The notes below the pieces were generated by a model that saw nothing but the letters and a program-made list of their open reading frames with translations, searched no databases and had not been told where the DNA came from. A stretch of 50,825 nt of DNA from an uncultured Pelagibacteraceae bacterium (GTDB lineage Bacteria; Pseudomonadota; Alphaproteobacteria; Pelagibacterales; Pelagibacteraceae). This document shows, piece after piece, positions 41,534-50,257 of the stretch. Where the stretch lies: contig CACEBP010000006.1 in NCBI GenBank assembly GCA_902557785.1, forward strand, positions 1-50,825, written 5' to 3'. The number at the start of each line of letters is the position of its first letter. Position 1 is the first letter of the stretch. A program made the translations under genes and the position numbers.

Positions 41534-42877
41534 ATGAGCGCTTCTAACAGAACTAATATACCTAATTCTTTAAATGAGCACTGGATGCCATTTACAGATA
41601 ATAAAACTTTTAAAAAAAATCCGAGATTAATTACTGACGCTAAGGGAGTTTATTTAACCAATCATCAAGGTAAAAAAATGATAGATGCAAGCTCTGGATT
41701 ATTTTGTAATCCTCTTGGTCACGGAAGAAAAGAAATTACTGAAGCTGTTTCAAAACAATTAGATAAACTAGATTATTGCCAACCATTCAACCAAGGTTAT
41801 GGAGGATCATTTGAACTTGCAACAAGAATAGCAAAGAAAACTCCTGAAGGAATTAATAGAATTTTTTATACAATTTGTGGATCTACTGCAGTAGAGACAG
41901 CAATTAAAATTGCTATTGCATATCACAGAGCAAAAGGTGACTCAAAAAGATTTAGATTTGTTGGTCGTGAAAGAGGTTATCACGGCATGAATATTGGAGC
42001 GACTACCGTTGGAGGAATGATTAATAATGTGAAAACTTTCGCTAGTGTTTTAATGCCCGGAGTTCAACATATGAGACACACACATTTACCAGAACATAAA
42101 TTTGTAAAAGGTCAACCAGACACAGGTGTTGAAATGGCTGAAGATTTAGAGCGAATAGCAATGAACTTTGGTGGAGAAAATATTGCTGCTTGTATAGTTG
42201 AACCAATTGCGGGATCAACTGGTACACTAGTGCCTCCAAAAGGATATCTAAAAAGAATAAGAGAAATTTGTAATAAGCACGGCATTCTTTTAATTTTTGA
42301 TGAAGTTATAACCGGTTGGGGTAGAACCGGTTCCGCGTTTGCATCACAAGAGTTTGGCGTTACACCCGATATGATTACAATGGCAAAAGCTACAACAAAT
42401 GGTGTTATTCCAATGGGAGTAGTTGCAGTAAAAGAAGAAATGTATGATGCCGTATTAGACTCATCTAAAAACCCTGAGGGTACCCCTGAATTATTTCATG
42501 GATATACTTACTCAGGAATTCCTGCTGCAGTTGCAGCAGGTTTAGCTGTTCAAGATATTTTTGATAAAGAGAACATTTTTAAAAGAGTAAAAGAAATGTC
42601 ACCATATTTTCAAGACGGACTACATTCGTTAAAAGATTTAAAAGAAATAGTAAGCATTAGAGGTTATGGAATGATGGGTGGAATTGAAATGAGAATGAAA
42701 GATAAGCCTGGAAAGTCTGGTTTTCAAACTTTTAAACATTGTTACGATGCAGGCGTAAATTTCAAAAATACTGGAGATTCTTTAATTATAGCACCTCAAT
42801 TTATATGCGAAAAAAAGCATATTGATGAAATAATAGAAAAATTAAGAAAAGGAATTTCTAATTACTCAAAGTCATAA
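41534..42877 (+). CDS. tpa: Omega-amino acid:pyruvate aminotransferase, probable taurine:pyruvate aminotransferase
   Basis: This 447-residue class III aminotransferase has EHWMPFTDNKTF at the start, CGSTAVETA for the PLP phosphate, Asp256 in LIFDEVITGWGRTG and the Schiff-base Lys285 in TMAKATTNG. Sequence wording is close to beta-alanine:pyruvate aminotransferases, a group whose members also use taurine. Its position between tauABC (divergent) and alanine dehydrogenase (1-base gap) argues that taurine and pyruvate are turned into sulfoacetaldehyde and alanine here. Beta-alanine or hypotaurine are possible extra substrates. Confidence 0.85.
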   Translation: MSASNRTNIPNSLNEHWMPFTDNKTFKKNPRLITDAKGVYLTNHQGKKMIDASSGLFCNPLGHGRKEITEAVSKQLDKLDYCQPFNQGYGGSFELATRIAKKTPEGINRIFYTICGSTAVETAIKIAIAYHRAKGDSKRFRFVGRERGYHGMNIGATTVGGMINNVKTFASVLMPGVQHMRHTHLPEHKFVKGQPDTGVEMAEDLERIAMNFGGENIAACIVEPIAGSTGTLVPPKGYLKRIREICNKHGILLIFDEVITGWGRTGSAFASQEFGVTPDMITMAKATTNGVIPMGVVAVKEEMYDAVLDSSKNPEGTPELFHGYTYSGIPAAVAAGLAVQDIFDKENIFKRVKEMSPYFQDGLHSLKDLKEIVSIRGYGMMGGIEMRMKDKPGKSGFQTFKHCYDAGVNFKNTGDSLIIAPQFICEKKHIDEIIEKLRKGISNYSKS

Positions 42878-43990
42878 ATGATTATCGGAGTTCCAAAGGA
42901 AATCAAACCTCAAGAGCACAGGATTGGTTTAACCCCTGAAAGTGTTGAAGTCTTAGTTAAAAAAAATCATGAAGTCTTAGTTGAAAATAATGGAGGCTTA
43001 GAGGCAGGATTTACCAACGAGGATTATCTTAAAGTCGGAGCTAAATTAATTAACACACCTGACAAAATTTTTAATAAATCTGAATTAATTGTTAAAGTTA
43101 AAGAACCTCAAATGAACGAAGTAAACATGATAAGAGAAGGACAAATAATTTATACATATTTACATTTAGCTGCTGCAAAAGAATTAACATTAGGACTTAT
43201 GAATTCAAAAGCTATTTGCATAGCATATGAAACAGTAACTGACGATGATGGACGTTTACCATTACTTGCTCCTATGAGCGCTGTTGCCGGTAGAATGTCT
43301 ATACAAGCTGGAGCTCATTGTTTAGAAAAAAATCAAAATGGTAGAGGATTACTAATTGGTGGAGCTCCAGGAGTAGAGTCTGCAAATGTAGTAATACTTG
43401 GAGGTGGAGTAGTTGGAGAAAATGCTGCAATCATAGCTACAGGCATGAAAGGAAAAGTTTATGTAGTTGATAAATCAAAAAAAAGATTAGAAGAGCTACA
43501 CAAACAATTTGGAGACAAAATTATTCCAACAGAAAGTGACAAAACAGATTTAAAAAAATTAATTTCTGAGTGCGATTTACTTGTGGGCGGAGTTTTAATA
43601 CCGGGCGCGGAGGCACCTAAGCTAGTAACAAAGGAAATGATTAAATCAATGAAAAGAGGTTCAGTAATAGTTGATGTTGCTATTGATCAAGGGGGATGTG
43701 TTGAAACAAGTAAGCCTACAACACACGCGAACCCAACTTTTATGGTTAACGAAGTTGTTCATTATTGCGTAGCAAATATGCCAGGAGGTGTTCCAAGAAC
43801 ATCTACGATGGCGCTTAATAAAGCTACTTTGCCTTTATTATTAAAATTAGCAGATCAAGGTTATAAAAAAACTCTGAAAGAAAACAAAAATTACTTAGCC
43901 GGTTTAAATGTTTATAAGGGAGAAATTACTCATAAGGGTGTATCTGATGCTTTTAATTTAAAATACACTCCTCCTTTAGAACTATTATAA
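42878..43990 (+). CDS. ald: Alanine dehydrogenase
   Basis: This 370-residue NAD-dependent enzyme has the expected active-site residues: Arg15 in EHRIG, Lys75 in KVKEPQ, His96 in YTYLHLA, and Asp in VDVAIDQGGC near residue 270. A GGGVVGENAA NAD turn is near residue 172. It returns alanine to pyruvate with release of ammonium, restoring the amino acceptor for the aminotransferase immediately upstream and freeing taurine nitrogen. The same pair is known in taurine users. The length is typical. A terminator-like hairpin follows. Confidence 0.95.
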   Translation: MIIGVPKEIKPQEHRIGLTPESVEVLVKKNHEVLVENNGGLEAGFTNEDYLKVGAKLINTPDKIFNKSELIVKVKEPQMNEVNMIREGQIIYTYLHLAAAKELTLGLMNSKAICIAYETVTDDDGRLPLLAPMSAVAGRMSIQAGAHCLEKNQNGRGLLIGGAPGVESANVVILGGGVVGENAAIIATGMKGKVYVVDKSKKRLEELHKQFGDKIIPTESDKTDLKKLISECDLLVGGVLIPGAEAPKLVTKEMIKSMKRGSVIVDVAIDQGGCVETSKPTTHANPTFMVNEVVHYCVANMPGGVPRTSTMALNKATLPLLLKLADQGYKKTLKENKNYLAGLNVYKGEITHKGVSDAFNLKYTPPLELL

Positions 43991-44014
43991 ACAACATTTT
44001 ATATTAATTTATTT

Positions 44015-44044
44015 TGGGTTTACTTTTCTCTTGAAACCCATTTT
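44015..44044 (+). terminator. Terminator of the aminotransferase-ald operon
   Basis: TGGGTTT (44015-44021) pairs with AAACCCA (44034-44040) across a 12-base loop, followed by TTTT. It lies 24 bases after the ald stop. The stem is only seven pairs, so the call is moderate. Confidence 0.55.
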
Positions 44045-44092
44045 GATCCTTACTTGTATTTTATATAGATTAAAATATGCTTTAATACGTCT

Positions 44093-44275
44093 ATGAGTAT
44101 GCAATATAACTTCAATGAAAATTCTGAGTTTAGCTCTTCGCATGGAAAAGTTAAAGTCACTGATCTTTTATCTAGAATGAATGAAGAAAAAAAGGTAGAA
44201 AAAAAAAGAAATATTGCACTTGGCGTAGCAGCGGTATCTGCAGTAACGGTTTTCGGTATAATTCTTACCATTTAA
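44093..44275 (+). CDS. Small C-terminally anchored membrane protein (60 aa)
   Basis: This 60-residue protein has a polar N-terminal half (YNFNENSEFSSSHGKVKVTDLLSRMNEEKK) and one C-terminal hydrophobic segment of about 20 residues. The topology would be a cytosolic head with a tail anchor. A reading frame on the opposite strand covers nearly the same bases, and the plus-strand one is preferred because of its clear anchor topology. No good Shine-Dalgarno is seen. The function is unknown. Confidence 0.5.
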   Translation: MSMQYNFNENSEFSSSHGKVKVTDLLSRMNEEKKVEKKRNIALGVAAVSAVTVFGIILTI

Positions 44276-44356
44276 TTCACCAAATAAAAATTAATCATAT
44301 TTTTATAATTTCATAAGGGTTTTAATACTTATCTTTATTTAGTATCAAGACATTTG

Positions 44357-45448
44357 ATGAATATTGGATTTTATATCGATGAAATGAATTTTAGAGGTGT
44401 AGCTAATTCAACTTATTCCTATGCTTTAAATAACAAAAAATTATTAAAGAATAAATCAATTATTTTTTATAATAAAAAAAATTTCAGAAATAAATCAGAA
44501 GTAATTAAAAAGTTTAAAAAAAAATTTACTTCTATAGGAGTGTCAAGTTTCAAAGAAATAGACTCTTTCCAAGATAAATTTAATCTTGATTTTTTGTATA
44601 CGCAAAAAAGTGGCAATAAAGATGATTGGGTTTCAAAAAATATAAGAACTCTTGTACATGCAGTATATCCACAAAAATTAAGTCAGTTACATGGATATAA
44701 TTACGCTTTTATTTCAGAATGGTTAGCCTATAAATTTTCAAATAATAAAATCCCAAATGTGCCTTATATAACTGAAAGTAAAAATATAACTTCAAATTTA
44801 AGAAAAAAACTTAAAATAAAAAACAATAAATTAGTGTTAGGATGTCATGGTGGTGATAGTAGTTTTGACATGAAATTCGCCCAATCTGCAATTTTAAATA
44901 CTGTTAAAAATAGAAGAGATATTTATTTTTTATTTTTAAATATAAATAAATTTTGTAATCATCCTCAAGTAATATTTCTAAAAGGAACATCAGACGAAAT
45001 TTTTAAGGAAAAATTTATAAACACCTGTGATGCGATGATATATGGAAGAAGTTTAGGCGAGTCTTTCGGATTAGCATGTGCAGAGTTTGCAGTAAAATAT
45101 AAAGACATTATTTCCTATAAATTCAACAGGCATCGATGCCACAAATATTATTTACCTAAGAAAAACTATTTAGAATATAGTTCCTACATAACTCTTTATA
45201 ATTTATTATTAAATTTTAAAAAAAAATCATCCAAAAAATATCATTCTAAATATGATAAACTAAAAAGAAAAAAGGTTATTAGAGACTTCAATAATTTTTT
45301 TTTAAAAAAGAAAATTGAGATTAAATTTACCCTATTTGATTATTTTATAAATTATTATAATCATGTAAAAATGAATTATTTCTATTTAAGACATAAAATA
45401 TATAATCATTACTTTAATTATTTTTATTCAAAATTTTTGATTAAATAG
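44357..45448 (+). CDS. GT-B fold glycosyltransferase-like protein
   Basis: From the ATG at 44357 this 363-residue protein has two parts. The first is a Rossmann-like N-terminal half starting NIGFYIDEMNFRG. The C-terminal half has the donor-site features LVLGCHGGDSSF and SLGESFGLACAEF (E-x7-E-like element) near residue 230. This is the pattern of GT4-like transferases, though the family is not fixed. It is very AT-rich and basic, ending in an Asn/Tyr/His-rich tail. It probably builds surface polysaccharide. It lies just before the tRNA-Met gene. Confidence 0.65.
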   Translation: MNIGFYIDEMNFRGVANSTYSYALNNKKLLKNKSIIFYNKKNFRNKSEVIKKFKKKFTSIGVSSFKEIDSFQDKFNLDFLYTQKSGNKDDWVSKNIRTLVHAVYPQKLSQLHGYNYAFISEWLAYKFSNNKIPNVPYITESKNITSNLRKKLKIKNNKLVLGCHGGDSSFDMKFAQSAILNTVKNRRDIYFLFLNINKFCNHPQVIFLKGTSDEIFKEKFINTCDAMIYGRSLGESFGLACAEFAVKYKDIISYKFNRHRCHKYYLPKKNYLEYSSYITLYNLLLNFKKKSSKKYHSKYDKLKRKKVIRDFNNFFLKKKIEIKFTLFDYFINYYNHVKMNYFYLRHKIYNHYFNYFYSKFLIK

Positions 45449-45489
45449 ATTGATAATGATTTAGAATCATCATACAAGTTGTTTTAGTT

Positions 45490-45566
45490 GGCGAGGTAGC
45501 TCAGTTGGTTAGAGCACAGGACTCATAAGCCTGGGGTCGGCGGTTCGAATCCGCCCCTCGCTACCA
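45490..45566 (+). tRNA. tRNA-Met (CAT), elongator type
   Basis: The 77-base cloverleaf has acceptor GGCGAGG/CCTCGCT with a G-T pair at 1-72, D arm GCTC/GAGC, anticodon loop CTCATAA with CAT at 45524-45526, T arm GGCGG-TTCGAAT-CCGCC and an encoded CCA end. The anticodon stem CAGGA/GCCTG leaves A31 opposite G39, a mismatch where relatives have a pair. G1-T72 and the D arm fit elongator Met of alphaproteobacteria. A CAT anticodon could also belong to tRNA-Ile2, which is less likely here. Confidence 0.9.
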
Positions 45567-45572
45567 AAAAAA

Positions 45573-46247
45573 ATGAACCAAAAAACTAAATTTCTTTTAA
45601 AGAGACTGCTTTATTATATCTATGGTGAAAAATTTTTTAAAAGATTAGATTATAATTGGAGAGGCCTTCCAAGCAGAACAGAAATTATCCAAAAAATAAT
45701 AGATAAAAAAAAATACCAAAATTATCTAGAAATAGGTTGTGATAATGATGAAAATTTTTCAAAAATTAACATAGCAAGCAAGATAGGTGTGGATCCTGAA
45801 AAAGGAGGCACTCTGAGAATGACCAGTGATGAGTTTTTCAAATCAAATAAAACTTTTTTCGATATCATATTTCTTGATGGGTTGCATACATACAGTCAAA
45901 CAATAAAAGATATAGACAACTCACTTAAATTTCTAAATGAACATGGTGTTATTTTGATCCATGATTGTCTCCCAAAAAAGATATGGAATCAAATAGTTCC
46001 TAGAATGTACGGACACTGGAACGGTGATGTGTGGAAAGCTATTGTGCATTCAAGAACGTACGAGCATGCAGATACATATACTTGCGCTACTGATCACGGA
46101 ATTGGTATTATATTTAAGAGAAAAAATAAAGATAGATTAGTATTATCAATTAATAATTTTAAAGAATTAAAGTTTGCAGACTATTTTAATAATCATAAAA
46201 AATTTATGAAACCAATTCACCATGAGGACTTAGAAAAAGTTTTTTGA
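45573..46247 (+). CDS. Class I SAM-dependent methyltransferase (Methyltransf_24-like)
   Basis: This 224-residue protein has YLEIGCDNDENF (motif I) near residue 50, then GVDPEKGG, and FDIIFLDGLHTYSQTIKDIDNSL, a phrase typical of the Methyltransf_24 family found in sugar and glycan gene sets. A later IHDCLPK follows. It starts six bases after the tRNA-Met gene. It probably methylates a sugar or lipid of the cell surface. Acceptor unknown. Confidence 0.8.
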   Translation: MNQKTKFLLKRLLYYIYGEKFFKRLDYNWRGLPSRTEIIQKIIDKKKYQNYLEIGCDNDENFSKINIASKIGVDPEKGGTLRMTSDEFFKSNKTFFDIIFLDGLHTYSQTIKDIDNSLKFLNEHGVILIHDCLPKKIWNQIVPRMYGHWNGDVWKAIVHSRTYEHADTYTCATDHGIGIIFKRKNKDRLVLSINNFKELKFADYFNNHKKFMKPIHHEDLEKVF

Positions 46248-46259
46248 TATTAATTTATT

Positions 46260-47075
46260 ATGAGAATGTATTGTATAACTATTCATGATGATCATTATGA
46301 GAAAATAAAAAAACTTGAATATATTCCTGTAGGACTGGGTAATAAGATAACTTCTAATAAATTTGAGGTAGACTATAGGGGCGTTAACATAAGTAGCAAA
46401 AATCCTTTTTACGGAGAATATAGTTTTCATTATTGGATTTGGAAAAATGAAATAAAAAAACTAGATAACGAAAAATGGATTGGTTTTTGTCAATATAGAA
46501 AGTTTTGGTCCAGCGATAGAAAACAAACAGCAATTAAAAACTTGAGTGATTTAAAAAAAAAACTCATTAAAAAAATTCCAGAAGAATACGAAAATACGGA
46601 AGTCATTTTAGGTGAACCTTTATTTATTAACCAATTTAAATTTTCTAAATTCGTTAAAAAAAATTTTTTTAAAATTGTTAGAAACCCTGTTTTTTTATTT
46701 GATAAAAATAAAAGGAATATAAAATTTCATTTTGATCTTATGCACGGAGAGGGAAATTTAGATAAAGCCATATCTTTGTTGGAAAATAATGACAGGAATG
46801 ACTTTGCTGAATTTGTAAATACTGAGGTTTCATTTAATCCACATAATATGTTTATCTGTAAATCAAGCAAAAAATTAAATGAATATTACAATGTAATTTT
46901 TCCATGGCTTGAAAGATGTGAGAAAAAATTTGGATTTAATTTAGAAGGTTACGGACAGAAAAGAATGTATGGTTTTTTAGCAGAGAGATTTATGCCTTTT
47001 TGGTTTAAAAAATATTCTAAACACTCCATAATGCCTATAATTTTTCAAGATTTAAGTGAAATAGATTACAGATAA
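46260..47075 (+). CDS. DUF4422-like glycosyltransferase-type protein
   Basis: This 271-residue protein shows the characteristic blocks of the DUF4422 family: NPFYGEYSFHYWIWKN near residue 50, WIGFCQYRKFW near residue 78 and GFLAERFMPFW near the C terminus. Members are found in capsule and lipopolysaccharide loci and are taken as glycosyltransferases of the GT-A kind. It follows the methyltransferase by 12 bases and runs 10 bases into the convergent rfbC gene. Confidence 0.8.
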   Translation: MRMYCITIHDDHYEKIKKLEYIPVGLGNKITSNKFEVDYRGVNISSKNPFYGEYSFHYWIWKNEIKKLDNEKWIGFCQYRKFWSSDRKQTAIKNLSDLKKKLIKKIPEEYENTEVILGEPLFINQFKFSKFVKKNFFKIVRNPVFLFDKNKRNIKFHFDLMHGEGNLDKAISLLENNDRNDFAEFVNTEVSFNPHNMFICKSSKKLNEYYNVIFPWLERCEKKFGFNLEGYGQKRMYGFLAERFMPFWFKKYSKHSIMPIIFQDLSEIDYR

Positions 47076-47599
47076 TTAAATTTATTTTTAAATTGTTCAA
47101 ATGTCATTAATTTTTTGTCTTTTTTAGATATTTTAATTTTACTTTTAGGAAGTTTAATTCTTAATTTTGGGTCATTGTAAATTATTCCACTTTCAAATTT
47201 TGGATTGTAATAATTATCTGTTTTATAGTAAATAATATTTTCTTTCTCGAAACTATAATAGGCATGTGCAAAACCGGCAGGTATAAAAAGACCTAGCGCA
47301 TTATTTTTTGATAGTATAATTTTATAGATTTTACCAAAGGTTTTTGATTTTCTTCTTAAATCAATTACTATATCTAGTATCTTGCCTTTGACTACATTAA
47401 CATATTTTGATTGTTTATTTTTAGTTTGAAAATGAAACCCTCTAAAAACATTTTTTTTTGAAGTTGTGCAATATTCAAAAATAAATTTTTTTTTTAAAAC
47501 TTTATCATTAAATGTCTCTCTTAAATTTCCTCGTTGATCTGAATTATTTTTCTGCTTTATAACTAGCAAATCTTTAAATTTAGTTTTTTTTATTATCAT
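47066..47599 (-). CDS. rfbC: dTDP-4-dehydrorhamnose 3,5-epimerase
   Basis: This 177-residue cupin protein has the RGNLRETF opening, the FRGFHFQTKNKQSKYVNV block with the active His56, DIVIDLRRKS, and FIPAGFAHAYYS. It inverts carbons 3 and 5 of dTDP-4-keto-6-deoxyglucose. The gene overlaps rfbD by 4 bases and is the last of the four-gene dTDP-rhamnose operon. Confidence 0.9.
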   Translation of the reverse strand: MIIKKTKFKDLLVIKQKNNSDQRGNLRETFNDKVLKKKFIFEYCTTSKKNVFRGFHFQTKNKQSKYVNVVKGKILDIVIDLRRKSKTFGKIYKIILSKNNALGLFIPAGFAHAYYSFEKENIIYYKTDNYYNPKFESGIIYNDPKLRIKLPKSKIKISKKDKKLMTFEQFKNKFNYL

Positions 47600-48288
47600 T
47601 TCTTAATTATTTTATTAAGCTTATTTAGGTTCATGTCAGTTCTTTTTGGGAATTCTCCCCTAGAAAAAATTTTCTTTATTTTTGAATTATTTTTTTTAGC
47701 AAAATTGTAAATTGTTTGACTTGGCCCACCTAAATTAATAATGCCTTTTTTATTAATAATTTTTAAGATTATTTTGGCAGCATCTTCTTGATAAATAAAA
47801 TTAGATTTTACGTTTGCATAAGCTTTTTTATGTACAAAAGGTTTTTCGGTCATACATAACCTGATAATTAGAGAATTTTTATACATTTGAACAGCACATT
47901 CACCACCTAGTTTAGACCAAGAATAATTGTTCCAAGGTTTTAATGAATCTTCTTCATTATAATTTCCCCTAGAGCCTGGGTATACATAACTAGTTGAAAG
48001 ATAAATTATTTTTGTACCCATTTTAGAAGCTTCCTTCACTAAATTACATGTGCCAATAATATTTAAATCAATGCTTTTGCCAATGTTGCTTTTATGAATG
48101 CTCATAGGTCTCGATAAACCAGCCAAATGAAGTATATGGCTCGGTTTAAATTTATTTAAATTTCTAGAAATTGATTTGAGTGACATTATATTTAATTGCT
48201 TTTTATCTCTGTAAATCAATTTACGATTCAATTTTTGAAGAATTTTTCCAAATCTTCCATTAGATCCTGTTACAATAATTTTTGGCAT
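47596..48288 (-). CDS. rfbD: dTDP-4-dehydrorhamnose reductase-like protein
   Basis: This 230-residue SDR-extended protein has TGSNGRFGKI for NAD(P), HLAGLSRPMSIHKS, STSYVYPGSRGNYNEED and YSWSKLGGE as the Tyr/Lys pair. It is about 60 residues shorter than typical RfbD and lacks the long C-terminal substrate domain, so substrate binding may differ. Its place between rfbA and rfbC supports reduction of the 4-keto sugar to dTDP-rhamnose. A related 6-deoxy sugar is also possible. Confidence 0.7.
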   Translation of the reverse strand: MPKIIVTGSNGRFGKILQKLNRKLIYRDKKQLNIMSLKSISRNLNKFKPSHILHLAGLSRPMSIHKSNIGKSIDLNIIGTCNLVKEASKMGTKIIYLSTSYVYPGSRGNYNEEDSLKPWNNYSWSKLGGECAVQMYKNSLIIRLCMTEKPFVHKKAYANVKSNFIYQEDAAKIILKIINKKGIINLGGPSQTIYNFAKKNNSKIKKIFSRGEFPKRTDMNLNKLNKIIKK

Positions 48289-49157
48289 TAAATAATAAGA
48301 GATTTTAAATACTTAGAGTAATCACAGTTACCGTAAAAATTAACAGCTTTTTTTATATGTTTATTTTGTATCCAATTATTTTTTAGGGCAATTTCCTCTA
48401 GACAGGCAATCTTAAGTCCTTGTCTGTTTTCAATTGTAGAAATAAAATTTGAGGCATCATGAAAATCATTCACACTTCCAGTGTCAAGCCAAGAGCCACC
48501 TCTACCTATAAATTCAGCTTTTAATTTATTTTTCCTTTTATAAAAATTAAGTAAATCGATTATTTCTAGCTCACCTCTTTTTGATGGCTTTAATTTTTTT
48601 GTAATTTCAATAACCTTATTATCAAAAAAATAAAGACCTGTGACTGCTAGGTTTGATTTTGTCTTTTTTGGTTTTTCTACTAAATTAATTACCTTTTTAT
48701 TTTTATCTAAAGAAGCAACACCATAAAGATGAGGTTTTTTTACTGGGTGAATAAAAATTCTTGCTCCAGTTTTTAAATTAATATTACTTTTCAAAATTTT
48801 AGTAAGACTTTGGCCATAAAAAAAATTATCTCCAAGAATTAGTGATACATTGTCTTTTCCAATAAATTTTTCACCAATAGTAAAAGCTTGCGGTAAGCCA
48901 CCTGGTCGATACTGTTCTTTATATTCTATTGAAATACCAAGATTATTATCTTCAGGTAAAATTTTCCTGAATTGATTTAATTGACCTTTATTTACAATAA
49001 TTAATATTTTTTTTATTCCAGCCAACATTAAAACTGACAGTGGATAAAATATAAGAGGCTTGTCAAATAATGGTAGAAGTTGTTTGTTTACAGCTTTTGT
49101 CAAAGGACTCATTCTAGTACCCAAACCTCCAGCTAATATGATCCCTTTTTTTATCAT
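48288..49157 (-). CDS. rfbA: Glucose-1-phosphate thymidylyltransferase
   Basis: This 289-residue nucleotidyltransferase has GGLGTRMSPLTKAVNKQLLPLFDKPLIFYPLSVLMLAGI-type sequence in its first 45 residues, split here as GGLGTRMSPLTKAV and KQLLPLFDKP, plus LGDNFFYG (Asp for metal) and VVEKPKKTKSN-like phrases. It makes dTDP-glucose from dTTP and glucose-1-phosphate. The gene overlaps its neighbours by 1-4 bases. Confidence 0.95.
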   Translation of the reverse strand: MIKKGIILAGGLGTRMSPLTKAVNKQLLPLFDKPLIFYPLSVLMLAGIKKILIIVNKGQLNQFRKILPEDNNLGISIEYKEQYRPGGLPQAFTIGEKFIGKDNVSLILGDNFFYGQSLTKILKSNINLKTGARIFIHPVKKPHLYGVASLDKNKKVINLVEKPKKTKSNLAVTGLYFFDNKVIEITKKLKPSKRGELEIIDLLNFYKRKNKLKAEFIGRGGSWLDTGSVNDFHDASNFISTIENRQGLKIACLEEIALKNNWIQNKHIKKAVNFYGNCDYSKYLKSLII

Positions 49158-50179
49158 ATTTTTAATCCTAATCTTTTATCAGAATTTTTCTTTGAGATAT
49201 TCTTTAAAAATTGCCTATTTTTTAAATACCAAGTTATTGTTTCTCTTAGTCCTTCATCAAAGTTTTTTTTGGGTTTCCAATTAAATTTTTTTTTCATTTT
49301 TCTGTTATCTAATGCATATCTAAAATCATGACCTGGTCTATCTTTTACAAATTTAATTCTAGCTTTATTTCCTAATTTAATGTTCATATCTCTACAGATC
49401 TTAATTATTCTTTTAACTAAATCTAAATTCTTTAAATTAATACCTGATCCAATATTATAATTTTCACCATTTCTACCTTTTAAATATAGCTTGAATAAGG
49501 CTGCACAATGATCTTCCACATGTATCCATTCTCTAGAATTAAAGCCTTTTGCATAAACAGGAAGTTCTTTATTATTAAAAATATTTGTTATCATTTTAGG
49601 AATTAATTTTTCAGGATATTGATAAGGACCATAATTGTTGCAACAATTTGATATAACCGCATTTAATTTGTAAGTTCTCACGTAAGATTTTACTAAATGA
49701 TCTGCACCAGCCTTAGATGCCGAATACGGTGAGCTAGGCTCGTACCTATGATTTTCACTAGACCTGATCCCTTTTTTTATATCTCCGTAAACTTCATCAG
49801 TGGATATATGTATTAATTTTGGTCTAATATTTTTTTTCTTAAGATATCTTAAAGACTCTAAAAGACTAAAAGTTCCAATTAAATTCGAATGTATAAAATT
49901 TTTAGGATTATCTATAGATCTATCAACATGAGTTTCTGCAGCTAAATTGAAAATTGCTTTTGGTTTGAATTTTTTTATCACAGAAGTAATTCCATTTTTA
50001 TTTGCAATATCAATTTTTATAAATTTATAATTTTTTCTGTTTATAAATTTATCTTTATATTTATTTGACGAGTAAGTAAGCTTGTCTAAATTAATTACAA
50101 AAAAGTTTTTTCTTATAAGGAAATTAACCAAGTTACTGCCTATAAAGCCTGATCCACCTGTAACGATGATATTTTTCAT
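49154..50179 (-). CDS. rfbB: dTDP-glucose 4,6-dehydratase
   Basis: This 341-residue SDR has TGGSGFIGSN at the start for NAD, NLAAETHVDRSIDNP near residue 80, STDEVYGDI with the Asp-Glu acid/base pair, YSASKAGADHL with the catalytic Tyr and Lys, and a conserved Arg-rich NSREWIHVEDH. It converts dTDP-glucose to the 4-keto-6-deoxy form, the first gene of the operon in transcription order, rfbB, A, D, C. Confidence 0.95.
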   Translation of the reverse strand: MKNIIVTGGSGFIGSNLVNFLIRKNFFVINLDKLTYSSNKYKDKFINRKNYKFIKIDIANKNGITSVIKKFKPKAIFNLAAETHVDRSIDNPKNFIHSNLIGTFSLLESLRYLKKKNIRPKLIHISTDEVYGDIKKGIRSSENHRYEPSSPYSASKAGADHLVKSYVRTYKLNAVISNCCNNYGPYQYPEKLIPKMITNIFNNKELPVYAKGFNSREWIHVEDHCAALFKLYLKGRNGENYNIGSGINLKNLDLVKRIIKICRDMNIKLGNKARIKFVKDRPGHDFRYALDNRKMKKKFNWKPKKNFDEGLRETITWYLKNRQFLKNISKKNSDKRLGLKI

Positions 50180-50257
50180 TTAAATTAAGAATATTTAGCT
50201 TAATGTGATAAATTAGTAAAAGAATTATCATTTAAAATCAAATAATATTATAATTAG

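Noticed and set aside
44050-44271. A 73-residue reading frame on the minus strand opposite the 60-residue membrane protein
   Set aside because: The plus-strand frame has a clear anchor topology; the minus frame is taken as a shadow.
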